The position numbers and the translations under genes are program-made. Positions 8,661 through 16,433 of a stretch of DNA of 64,000 nucleotides are shown here, piece by piece. Each line of letters opens with the position of its first letter. Positions within the stretch are counted from its first letter, which is position 1. Under the pieces are notes generated by a model. It did no database searches, was not told where the DNA came from, and was given only the letters and a program-made list of their open reading frames with translations. Source of the stretch: Bacillota bacterium (GTDB lineage: Bacteria > Bacillota > Clostridia > Acetivibrionales > DTU013); contig JAEZMD010000018.1 of NCBI GenBank assembly GCA_023435745.1, positions 124,001-188,000 on the forward strand, read 5' to 3'.

Positions 8661-9897
8661 GGAGTGGAGGGAAGTTAGTTTAAAAGATATAATCCAATAT
8701 ATTTCCAGGGGTATAACTCCTGTATATACAGATGAAGATGGAGTTATTGTTTTAAATCAAAAATGTATTAGGGATAATAGAGTTTCTTATGATCAATCGC
8801 GTTTTACTAATCCTGGGGAGAGAAAAATACCTGAAGATAAATATCTACGCAAGTACGACATATTAATTAATTCTACTGGTGTTGGTACGTTAGGAAGAGT
8901 AGCACAAATAAAAGAACTTATTAATAAAACAACCGTGGACTCTCATGTAACAATAGTAAGAGCTAAGGGAAATGTTGCGCCTAAGTTTCTTGGATATAAT
9001 TTGTTTTTACAGCAACCTAACATTGAAGCTTTAGCAGAAGGATCGACTGGTCAGACTGAATTATCAAGAACAAGGTTAGCAGAGGCGATAAAATTATTAA
9101 TTCCTCCTGTAAAAGAGCAACAAGCAATCGCAGATACCCTCTCCTGCCTGGATGACAAGATAGAGCTAAATAACCGCATCAATAAGAACCTTGAGGAAAT
9201 GGCACAGGCTATTTTTAAAAGCTGGTTTGTTGATTTTGAGCCGTTTCAGGATGGGGAGTTTGAAGACAGCGAGTTAGGCAGAATTCCTAAGGGATGGAGA
9301 GTTGGAACTATTGAGAATATATCAAAAGAAGTCATTTGTGGTAAAACTCCTTCCACAAAGGACAAAGATAATTTCGGCGATCTAATGCCATTTATAACCA
9401 TACCAGACATGCATGGAAACATTTATATTGTTAAATCAGAAAGATATTTATCAGTAAAAGGCATAAAAACTCAATCAAATAAGACGATCCCCGTAAATAG
9501 CGTTGTTGTTAGTTGTATTGCAACTCCTGGACTTGTAGTTTTGGCATCGGAACCCAGCCAAACAAACCAACAAATAAACAGTATTATTTGTAAAGATAAT
9601 ATATCTCATTATTATGTATTTTTATCTATGAAAAACTATAGTAATAAAATTAAAGATTTGGGTAGTGGTGGAAGTACAACCCTTAATTTGAATAAAACAC
9701 AATTTTCAAAAATAAAATTGATTATACCATGCGAGGAAGTAATATTTAAATTTCATAACATTGTTGGTCCAATTTTCAAAGAAATATTAGAATATCAAAA
9801 GCAAACTGTGAAACTAGAGGTGATCCGCGACACCCTGCTCCCCAAGCTCATGTCCGGGGAAATACGAGTTCCAATAAAGGAGGCGGACAATTCATGA
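8650..9897 (+). CDS. hsdS: Type I restriction-modification specificity subunit HsdS
   Basis: A 415-residue protein with two target-recognition domains. TRD1 starts at residue ~4 (REWREVSLKDIIQYISRG) and is closed by the central conserved helix (EQQAIADTLSCLDDKIELNN, then FKSWFVDFEPF). TRD2 starts at GWRVGTIENISKEVICGKT and is closed by a C-terminal helix ending in RDTLLPKLMSGEIRV. The protein sets the bipartite DNA site recognised by HsdM and HsdR. ATG at 8650 lies inside the hsdM end. The TRDs (about 8,690-9,110 and 9,310-9,810) are visibly more A+T-rich than the flanking conserved parts, as expected for exchangeable recognition domains. Confidence 0.95.
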   Translation: MSCREWREVSLKDIIQYISRGITPVYTDEDGVIVLNQKCIRDNRVSYDQSRFTNPGERKIPEDKYLRKYDILINSTGVGTLGRVAQIKELINKTTVDSHVTIVRAKGNVAPKFLGYNLFLQQPNIEALAEGSTGQTELSRTRLAEAIKLLIPPVKEQQAIADTLSCLDDKIELNNRINKNLEEMAQAIFKSWFVDFEPFQDGEFEDSELGRIPKGWRVGTIENISKEVICGKTPSTKDKDNFGDLMPFITIPDMHGNIYIVKSERYLSVKGIKTQSNKTIPVNSVVVSCIATPGLVVLASEPSQTNQQINSIICKDNISHYYVFLSMKNYSNKIKDLGSGGSTTLNLNKTQFSKIKLIIPCEEVIFKFHNIVGPIFKEILEYQKQTVKLEVIRDTLLPKLMSGEIRVPIKEADNS

Positions 9898-10214
9898 GTG
9901 TTAATGTAAGCCCCAAGGTTATTTCGGGATTAAGAGCTATTGCTGAGAAATATGCAATTGGAAAAATTGTGGTTTTTGGTTCCCGCGCCAGAGGGGATAA
10001 CAACTCCAAAAGCGATATTGATATCGCGATCTATCCTATGACGCCCATAACGGAATTCGAAAATAAAGGACATTTTATCAGCGAAGTAGATGATTTGGAT
10101 ACTTTGTTAAAAATTGATATAATATTCGTAAATAATAACACGGACGAAAAACTCATTGCAAATATTCAAAAAGAGGGAGTAGTCATATATGAGCGGTTAC
10201 TTGCAGAGGCTTGA
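9894..10214 (+). CDS. MNT-type minimal nucleotidyltransferase (antitoxin)
   Basis: A 106-residue minimal nucleotidyltransferase with the metal and nucleotide-binding signature VVFGSRARGDNNSKSDIDIA (residues ~26-45) and a third acidic position in LLKIDIIFV. In MNT/HEPN pairs this protein blocks the HEPN partner, in studied cases by AMP-adding modification. Its ATG overlaps the hsdS stop by 4 bp with AGGAGG upstream, and it overlaps the HEPN-like gene by 26 bp, so all three are co-translated. Confidence 0.9.
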   Translation: MSVNVSPKVISGLRAIAEKYAIGKIVVFGSRARGDNNSKSDIDIAIYPMTPITEFENKGHFISEVDDLDTLLKIDIIFVNNNTDEKLIANIQKEGVVIYERLLAEA

Positions 10215-10587
10215 AAACTATAAAAAAGCTTTAACCAGATTGAGCGAGGGAATTGAAAAGCTTGATAAGACGGATGATTTACAAAGGGACGGACTCATAC
10301 AGAGGTTCGAGTTCACATTTGAGCTGGCATGGAAAACACTCAAAGCAATTTTTGAACATGAAGGACTGATCGGAATGAACTCTCCCAAAACAGTCCTTCG
10401 AGAGGCTTTTTCAGCCGATCTGATTCGAAATGAGGAAGTCTGGCTCATGATGCTTAGTGACAGAAACTCAACCACCCATTTATACAGCGAAGAGATTGCG
10501 ATAGAGATATGTAATAATATCACATCAAAATATATCATAGAATTTGAGGAATTGATGAAACAAATACAGGTGCGGAAGATCAATTAG
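10189..10587 (+). CDS. HEPN-like toxin / nucleotidyltransferase substrate-binding protein (HI0074 family)
   Basis: A 132-residue all-helical protein with the hallmarks of the HI0074/NTase substrate-binding family: LQRLENYKKALTRL at the start, FEFTFELAWKTLK in the middle, SPKTVLREAF, then DRNSTTHLY. The last segment supplies R-x4-H, the RNase motif of HEPN toxins. It starts at ATG 10189 with AGGGAG upstream and overlaps its MNT partner. Together they form a HEPN/MNT toxin-antitoxin module placed inside the restriction operon just before hsdR, presumably as a guard or abortive-infection element. The toxin role is inferred from the family. Confidence 0.85.
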   Translation: MSGYLQRLENYKKALTRLSEGIEKLDKTDDLQRDGLIQRFEFTFELAWKTLKAIFEHEGLIGMNSPKTVLREAFSADLIRNEEVWLMMLSDRNSTTHLYSEEIAIEICNNITSKYIIEFEELMKQIQVRKIN

Positions 10588-10621
10588 AACAGATCACGTA
10601 AGGTTTGTGGAGGAGGAATAA

Positions 10622-13600
10622 ATGCCGAGGAATTTTTGTGAGTCACACCTGGAAGAGGCTGCTCTGGAATGGTTTGAGGAGCTGGGTTATGAAACAGTGT
10701 TCGCCCCTGATATTGCACCGGACGGAGAGTACCCGGAGCGAGAGGATTACAGTGATGTCATTCTCAATGACAGGCTGAAAGAAGCGCTTAAGAGGATAAA
10801 CCCGAGGATGCCGGAGGGCGCTCTTGCGGATGCTTTCAGGCAGATAACCATTCCACAAAGCCCTAGCCTTATCATGAATAACAAGTCTTTTCAGAAGATG
10901 ATCACAGACGGTATCGATGTACAGGTGAAACAGTCAGATGCCAGTTACAGAACAGAGAAGGTCTATGTATTAGATTTTGAAAAGCCATTTAACAATGATT
11001 TTATGGTAGCAAACCAATTCACTGTTATCGAGCATGGGGCTGAAAAGCGTCCGGACGTGATTGCATTTGTAAATGGAATTCCCCTTGTAGTTATTGAACT
11101 GAAAAGCATCAGTGATGAAAATGTAGATATTACCGATGCATACAACCAACTGCAGACATATAAGATGACGATTCCTTCTCTTTTTACATACAACTCCTTT
11201 ATGGTGACCAGTGACGGTATTAATGCCAGAGCGGGTACACTTACATCCAATGAAGATAGATTTATGGCATGGCGTACTATTGATGGAGATGATGTTGCAC
11301 CGCTGTCGATTCCACAGCTTGAAGTGCTGATAAAAGGAATGTTTCAGCGCGACCGTTTTCTTGATATTATCAGGCATTTTGTGCTATTCCAGAGCGATGG
11401 CAGGGATACTATCAAAATACTTGCGGGATATCACCAGTATCATGCTGTTAATAAAGCAGTAGAAAGCACCGAGCGTGCAACTCAGGAATCCGGCGACAGA
11501 AGAATCGGTGTTGTGTGGCATACTCAGGGCAGCGGGAAAAGTCTGTCCATGGTTTTCTATGCCGGAAAGCTTGTTATAAATGAAGAGCTTGAAAATCCGA
11601 CCATAGTTGTGATTACTGACAGAAACGACCTGGATGATCAGCTTTACGGGACATTCCTGAAAAGCAGGGACATTCTGAGAAGTAAACCGGTGCAAGCTAC
11701 GGATAGAATACACCTGAGAGAATTGCTAAATACCCGTACCAGCGGCGGAATTATTTTCACTACCATTCATAAATTTGCTCCCTTTGACAATGAATCAAAA
11801 GATGAGACCGAGTTGGACAAGGTAGCTGAGGATTCTGCCGAATACCGTAACAGCATGGTTCTTACCGATCGTAAGAACGTCATTGTTTTGGCGGACGAAG
11901 CTCATCGCAGCCAATATGGGTTTGGCGCGGACATTGTTAAGCGTGACGATGAGGCGGATGTTAAATACGGCTACGCCAAATATATGCGTGACAGCCTGCC
12001 AAACGCATCATATATAGGGTTCACCGGAACACCTATTGAATTAACCGATAAAAATACCCGAGCTGTGTTTGGCGATTACATTGATGTCTATGACATGACG
12101 AGAGCCGTTGATGACGGAACTACTGTTAAAATTTTCTACGAAAGCAGGATTGCAAAGCTGGAGCTGCCGGAAGAACTGAAACCAAAGGTTGATACTGAGT
12201 ATGATGAGATAACGGAATATCAGGAATATAGCCAGAAGGAAAGGCTTAAGACCAAATGGGCAAGACTTGAGGCAATCGTGGGCGCCGGTGAACGTGTGAG
12301 TCAGATTGCTAACGACATAGTTGAGCATTTTGAAAAACGTGAACAGGCTCAGGAAAATGAAGGCGGTAAAGCAATGATCGTTGCGATGAGCAGAAGGATC
12401 GCAGTCGATTTGTATAAAGAAATTGTGAAACTGCGGCCTCACTGGCATAGTGACGACCTGATGGCAGGAAAGATAAAAGTAGTTATGACTGGCGCATCAT
12501 CCGACCCGGTTGAATGGCAGAAGTTTATTGGGACAAAAGCGAGCCGTGAAGCATTAGCTAAGAGGATGAAGGATAAAAATGATGAGTTGAAGCTTGTCAT
12601 TGTTCGCGATATGTGGCTCACAGGCTTCGATGTGCCAAGTATGCACACTATGTATATTGACAAGCCGATGCAGGGGCATAACCTGATGCAGGCAATTGCA
12701 AGGGTTAATCGTGTGTTTAAAGAAAAGAAGGGCGGACTTGTTGTTGACTATATCGGAATAGCTGAAAATCTAAAAAAAGCACTTGGAGAATATACCGATA
12801 GTGATAGGCAGAATACGGGAGTTGATGCGGAGGCCACATCGCTCAAGCTTATTGAGAGAATTGACCTTATCAGGGAACTGCTGCATGGTCATGACTACAG
12901 CAAGTTCTTTACAGGCAAGCCAGGTGAAAGATTGCATGCTATTGTGGAGACCATGGATTTTATCATCGGCCTTCGTGAAAACAGGAAGAATGACTATATC
13001 AAGCTGGTAACGGAAATGGCCGGGTTTTATTCCCTCTGTGCTACAACTGATGTTGCAGAAAGTCTAAATGTAGAGGTTGGATTCCATAAAGCGGTCAAAG
13101 CGAGCCTAGTAAAAAATATAGTCGAAGAAGGTAAGAAGAAGACGACCTCTCAGCTTGACAACGAACTGAACCAGTTGATTTCCAAGGCTATATCTTCAAA
13201 TGAGGTAATTGATATACTAGGGTCAGTAGGGCTTTCCAAGCCAAATATAGCTATTCTTTCCGATGAATTTCTGGAAGAAGTAATAGGAATGAAGCATAAG
13301 AACCTGGCTGTTGAGCTCTTGAACAGACTGCTGAAGGGCAATATAAGGACATTTTCAAAGCGCAATCTTGTTCAGTCAAAGAAGTTCTCCGAGCTGCTGG
13401 ATGCGGCAATTAGGAAATACCAGAACAGAGCTATTGAAACAACCCAGATTATTATGGAGCTTATAGCACTTGCCAAGCAAATCAACGAGTCGGAAAAACG
13501 TGGTGAAAGCACAGGCTTGACGCCGGATGAGCTGGCATTTTATGACGCCCTGGCAGACAATGAATCTGCGCGTGAAATAATGGGCGATGAAATTCTTAAG

Positions 13601-13798
13601 CAAATTGCCCGAGACCTGACCCAGTCCATAAAAAACAATATCAGTGTGGACTGGACAATCCGTGAAAGTGTTCAGGCAAAGATGAAAATGACAATTAAAC
13701 GTCTGTTGAAGAAATATGGATATCCGCCGGATAAGACAGCGAAGGCTGTAGATATCGTTATGGAGCAGACAAAGCTTATGTGCCGGAATGAAGCTTGA
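10622..13798 (+). CDS. hsdR: Type I restriction endonuclease subunit HsdR
   Basis: A 1,058-residue motor-nuclease. The N-terminal PD-(D/E)xK nuclease core is visible as RPDVIAFVNG then VVIELKS (D145, E159, K161). The helicase part has Walker A TQGSGKS (301-307), the DEAH box ADEAHRSQ (425-428) and SFTGTP-like GFTGTPIE. A helical C-terminal domain follows. HsdR binds the HsdM2S methylase core and translocates and cleaves unmethylated DNA. ATG at 10622 follows GGAGGAGG by 5 nt. It sits 34 bp after the HEPN-like gene and ends the operon; I see no strong terminator hairpin behind it. Confidence 0.95.
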   Translation: MPRNFCESHLEEAALEWFEELGYETVFAPDIAPDGEYPEREDYSDVILNDRLKEALKRINPRMPEGALADAFRQITIPQSPSLIMNNKSFQKMITDGIDVQVKQSDASYRTEKVYVLDFEKPFNNDFMVANQFTVIEHGAEKRPDVIAFVNGIPLVVIELKSISDENVDITDAYNQLQTYKMTIPSLFTYNSFMVTSDGINARAGTLTSNEDRFMAWRTIDGDDVAPLSIPQLEVLIKGMFQRDRFLDIIRHFVLFQSDGRDTIKILAGYHQYHAVNKAVESTERATQESGDRRIGVVWHTQGSGKSLSMVFYAGKLVINEELENPTIVVITDRNDLDDQLYGTFLKSRDILRSKPVQATDRIHLRELLNTRTSGGIIFTTIHKFAPFDNESKDETELDKVAEDSAEYRNSMVLTDRKNVIVLADEAHRSQYGFGADIVKRDDEADVKYGYAKYMRDSLPNASYIGFTGTPIELTDKNTRAVFGDYIDVYDMTRAVDDGTTVKIFYESRIAKLELPEELKPKVDTEYDEITEYQEYSQKERLKTKWARLEAIVGAGERVSQIANDIVEHFEKREQAQENEGGKAMIVAMSRRIAVDLYKEIVKLRPHWHSDDLMAGKIKVVMTGASSDPVEWQKFIGTKASREALAKRMKDKNDELKLVIVRDMWLTGFDVPSMHTMYIDKPMQGHNLMQAIARVNRVFKEKKGGLVVDYIGIAENLKKALGEYTDSDRQNTGVDAEATSLKLIERIDLIRELLHGHDYSKFFTGKPGERLHAIVETMDFIIGLRENRKNDYIKLVTEMAGFYSLCATTDVAESLNVEVGFHKAVKASLVKNIVEEGKKKTTSQLDNELNQLISKAISSNEVIDILGSVGLSKPNIAILSDEFLEEVIGMKHKNLAVELLNRLLKGNIRTFSKRNLVQSKKFSELLDAAIRKYQNRAIETTQIIMELIALAKQINESEKRGESTGLTPDELAFYDALADNESAREIMGDEILKQIARDLTQSIKNNISVDWTIRESVQAKMKMTIKRLLKKYGYPPDKTAKAVDIVMEQTKLMCRNEA

Positions 13799-13881
13799 TA
13801 CTCTTGCATGTGTGATCAGGCTAATGGAATGAATAATATTATAGTGGATAGTATTGAGCTCGGAAAGTACGTGTAAGGACA

Positions 13882-13910
13882 TAGACAAAACCCATACAAT
13901 TGGTTATACT
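13882..13910 (+). promoter_or_regulatory. Putative promoter of the oxidase-serS operon
   Basis: TAGACA (13882-13887) and TATACT (13905-13910) are 17 bp apart, 33 bp upstream of the next start codon and after the restriction operon. It separates the housekeeping-type genes from the defence island. Confidence 0.55.
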
Positions 13911-13942
13911 ACAGGAAAATAGATTGTGAGTTGGAGAATAAT

Positions 13943-14911
13943 ATGTCGCAGAATACATCACATAACAATAATGCCGGTGATACCAATAAAATCACCCGTG
14001 AATATTTTGATTCATTACTGATTGAAATGAGGCATATAGATTCCGTCATTCCTTCAACAAAGCTTGAATTATATGGAGAAACATTTGATACTCCGGTGAT
14101 GATGGCAGCCCTTTCGCATCTGAATAGTGTACGAGAACATGGAATGGTGGAGATGGCCAGGGGAGCTCGCGCTGCAAACGCTGTAAATTGGGCGGGCATG
14201 GGAGACGAAGCGGAGCTGGAGGAGATTGTGGCGACCGGCGCGCGGACCGTGAAAATCATTAAACCCTACGCAGATAATGATTATATCCTGCGCAGAATTG
14301 AGCATGCCGAAAAATGCGGAGTAATGGCGGTAGGCATGGACGTTGATCATTCCTTTAGCGGAAAAGGCCGGTATGATAACGTCCTTGGGCTGCAAATGTC
14401 CTCAAAATCCCTGACGGAAATCAAGGAATTTGTCAAAGCAACTAAATTGCCATTTGTGATAAAGGGTGTATTAAGTGAACATGATACATATAAGTGTCTT
14501 GAAGCAGGGGTGCGGGGAATTGTTGTTTCCCACCATCATGGCATTATGAAGTATGCCGTCCCGCCATTAATGATATTGCCAAGGATAGCCGGGATTGTCA
14601 ATCACAGTATTCCGATTTTTGTTGACTGCGGTGTGGCAAGCGGTATGGATGTCTTTAAAGCATTGGCATTAGGTGCGGATGCAGTATCCGCGGGAAGAAT
14701 AATTATGGGTCCGTTGGGGACGGATGGGGCAGAAGGTGTTAAAAATCTGATACTGAATATGACGGAGGAGTTGGCCGGAGCTATGGCACGTACAGGTTCA
14801 GAGGATATAAGGCACATAGATCCGTCAGTTATATGGAATAAGTATACAGGAGGAGATAAAGATGCTGGATATAAAACTAATCAGAGAGAATCCGGAGCTT
14901 GTAAAGTATAA
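13943..14911 (+). CDS. FMN-dependent alpha-hydroxy-acid oxidising protein
   Basis: A 322-residue TIM-barrel flavoprotein of the lactate/glycolate oxidase family. Supporting segments are TPVMMAALSHL near the N-terminus (FMN site), the barrel strand FVIKGVLSEHD with the FMN-contacting Lys, GVRGIVVSHHHG at the position of the usual catalytic SNHGGRQ motif, and IPIFVDCGVASGMDVFKALALGADAV for FMN phosphate binding. The catalytic motif is altered to SHHHG, so substrate is uncertain. ATG at 13943 has GGAG 6 nt upstream; a TTG at 13931 would contain that site. The last 50 bp overlap serS, an unusual coupling. Confidence 0.8.
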   Translation: MSQNTSHNNNAGDTNKITREYFDSLLIEMRHIDSVIPSTKLELYGETFDTPVMMAALSHLNSVREHGMVEMARGARAANAVNWAGMGDEAELEEIVATGARTVKIIKPYADNDYILRRIEHAEKCGVMAVGMDVDHSFSGKGRYDNVLGLQMSSKSLTEIKEFVKATKLPFVIKGVLSEHDTYKCLEAGVRGIVVSHHHGIMKYAVPPLMILPRIAGIVNHSIPIFVDCGVASGMDVFKALALGADAVSAGRIIMGPLGTDGAEGVKNLILNMTEELAGAMARTGSEDIRHIDPSVIWNKYTGGDKDAGYKTNQRESGACKV

Positions 14912-16139
14912 CATCCGCAAAAAATTCCAGGATGGTAAGCTTGGTTTGGTGGATGAGGTTATTGCTTTGGATATGGAAAGCAGAACAGCAAAGCAGGAAG
15001 CGGACGCTCTCAGGGCCGAAAGGAATCAAATATCAAAGCAAATCGGCGGTCTGATGGCGCAGGGCAAGCGGGATGAAGCTGAAGCGTTGAAGGTAAAAGT
15101 CACAGAAAATTCCAATCGCCTGGCGCAGCTGGAAGTAACGGAAAGTGAGCTGCAGGAAAAAATCAGAAAAATCATGATGAGCATACCAAACATTATAGAT
15201 CCAAACGTTCCTATTGGTAAGGATGACAGTGAAAATGTCGAGGTACAGCGCTACGGAGATGCGACAGTCCCTGATTTTGAGATTCCATACCATACTGAAA
15301 TCATGGAAAGACTCAATGGAATTGATCTGGATAGCGCAAGAAAGGTCGCCGGAAACGGTTTTTACTATCTGATGGGTGATATTGCAAGGCTGCATTCTGC
15401 AGTAATTTCATATGCAAGAGACTTTATGATTGAACGCGGATTTACCTATTGCATTCCGCCCTTTATGATCCGCAGTGATGTTGTTACAGGCGTTATGAGC
15501 TTTGCTGAAATGGATGCGATGATGTATAAAATAGAGGGTGAGGATCTGTATTTGATTGGCACCAGCGAACATTCCATGATCGGAAAATTCATTGATACCA
15601 TTCTGCCTGAAGATTCGCTGCCGCAGACCTTAACCAGTTACTCCCCCTGCTTCAGGAAGGAAAAGGGAGCTCACGGCCTTGAGGAGAGGGGCGTTTACCG
15701 TATCCATCAGTTTGAAAAACAGGAAATGATCGTTGTCTGTAAGCCCGAGGATAGTGTAATGTGGTTCAATCAACTATGGCACAACACCGTCGACCTGTTC
15801 CGTTCCCTGGATATTCCTGTGCGTACGCTTGAATGCTGTTCCGGCGATCTGGCGGATTTGAAAGTAAAATCCTTTGATGTGGAGGCATGGTCTCCAAGAC
15901 AAAAGAAGTATTTCGAGGTGGGTAGCTGCTCTAATTTGGGCGATGCCCAGGCGAGACGTCTAAAGATACGCGTTGCAGGCGCGAATGGCAAATATTTTGC
16001 GCATACCTTGAATAATACGGTAGTAGCTCCTCCGAGGATGCTGATTGCATTTTTGGAAAACAATCTGAATGAAGACGGCACGGTCGATATTCCGAAGGCG
16101 TTGCAGACGTATATGGGCGGGAAGACCATCATAGGGTGA
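14862..16139 (+). CDS. serS: Seryl-tRNA synthetase, divergent variant
   Basis: A 425-residue class II synthetase that charges tRNA-Ser. It has the N-terminal coiled-coil arm (residues ~30-110), motif 2 as FRKEKGAHGLEERGVYRIHQ, and CSNLGDAQARRL before motif 3. Several active-site segments depart from the common bacterial form. GTSEHSMIG replaces the usual GTAEVPL-type segment, and NNTVVAPPRMLIAFLEN replaces NGSGLAVGRTLVAILEN; both look closer to archaeal SerRS. ATG at 14862 follows GGAGGAG by 6 nt and lies inside the upstream oxidase gene. No T-box precedes it. It could be a second SerRS of the genome. Confidence 0.9.
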   Translation: MLDIKLIRENPELVKYNIRKKFQDGKLGLVDEVIALDMESRTAKQEADALRAERNQISKQIGGLMAQGKRDEAEALKVKVTENSNRLAQLEVTESELQEKIRKIMMSIPNIIDPNVPIGKDDSENVEVQRYGDATVPDFEIPYHTEIMERLNGIDLDSARKVAGNGFYYLMGDIARLHSAVISYARDFMIERGFTYCIPPFMIRSDVVTGVMSFAEMDAMMYKIEGEDLYLIGTSEHSMIGKFIDTILPEDSLPQTLTSYSPCFRKEKGAHGLEERGVYRIHQFEKQEMIVVCKPEDSVMWFNQLWHNTVDLFRSLDIPVRTLECCSGDLADLKVKSFDVEAWSPRQKKYFEVGSCSNLGDAQARRLKIRVAGANGKYFAHTLNNTVVAPPRMLIAFLENNLNEDGTVDIPKALQTYMGGKTIIG

Positions 16140-16286
16140 TATGGGGCTGGATATGATAAAGAATCCCAAGACGCCATTGACGACTATCTGAAATACAAGC
16201 TGCTGTTCAGACTCAGAACCCTTTCTCAAACCAACTATACAGAACAAATCCTCAAACCGGAATTAAGAAAGCTAACACCATTTTAA
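16140..16286 (+). other. Stop-bounded frame after serS, possible gene remnant
   Basis: Directly after the serS stop and in the same frame, 48 codons stay open to TAA at 16284. They encode a charged helical stretch (SQDAIDDYLKYKLLFRLR, then EQILKPELRKLTPF). There is no start codon or ribosome site in frame. It may be the decayed end of a former gene or chance; not recognised. Confidence 0.3.
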
Positions 16287-16316
16287 TGGCCGTTATTATT
16301 AATGGCCGTTATTATT
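16285..16316. repeat. Two tandem copies of a 16-bp unit
   Basis: AATGGCCGTTATTATT occurs twice back to back (16285-16300 and 16301-16316). A following TTTTTGGCCAT can pair ATGGCC with GGCCAT to give a weak hairpin, which might end serS transcription. Confidence 0.6.
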
Positions 16317-16328
16317 TTTTGGCCATAA

Positions 16329-16357
16329 TTTACAATATAACAATTTAAAGTTATAAT
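16329..16357 (+). promoter_or_regulatory. Promoter of the S-layer-type gene
   Basis: TTTACA (16329-16334) and TATAAT (16352-16357) with a 17-bp spacer form a near-consensus promoter. The predicted transcript has a leader of about 70 nt before ATG 16434. Confidence 0.75.
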
Positions 16358-16362
16358 ATAGT

Positions 16363-16421
16363 ACATACGTCGTTATTATGTAAATGCGTAAAACGAATAT
16401 AAAAATTATGTAAACGTATGT
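16363..16421 (+). promoter_or_regulatory. Leader inverted repeat beside the ribosome site
   Basis: ACATACGT (16363-16370) and ACGTATGT (16414-16421) are perfect inverted 8-bp arms. The second arm abuts the ribosome site GGGAGGA (16422-16428). TTATGTAAA also recurs at 16376 and 16407 within the loop. The arms would bring the 5' end next to the ribosome site, consistent with mRNA stabilisation or translational control; not proven. Confidence 0.45.
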
Positions 16422-16433
16422 GGGAGGAATAAA

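Noticed and set aside
13799..13880. Terminator after hsdR
   Set aside because: No stem with adequate pairing followed by a T-run was found.
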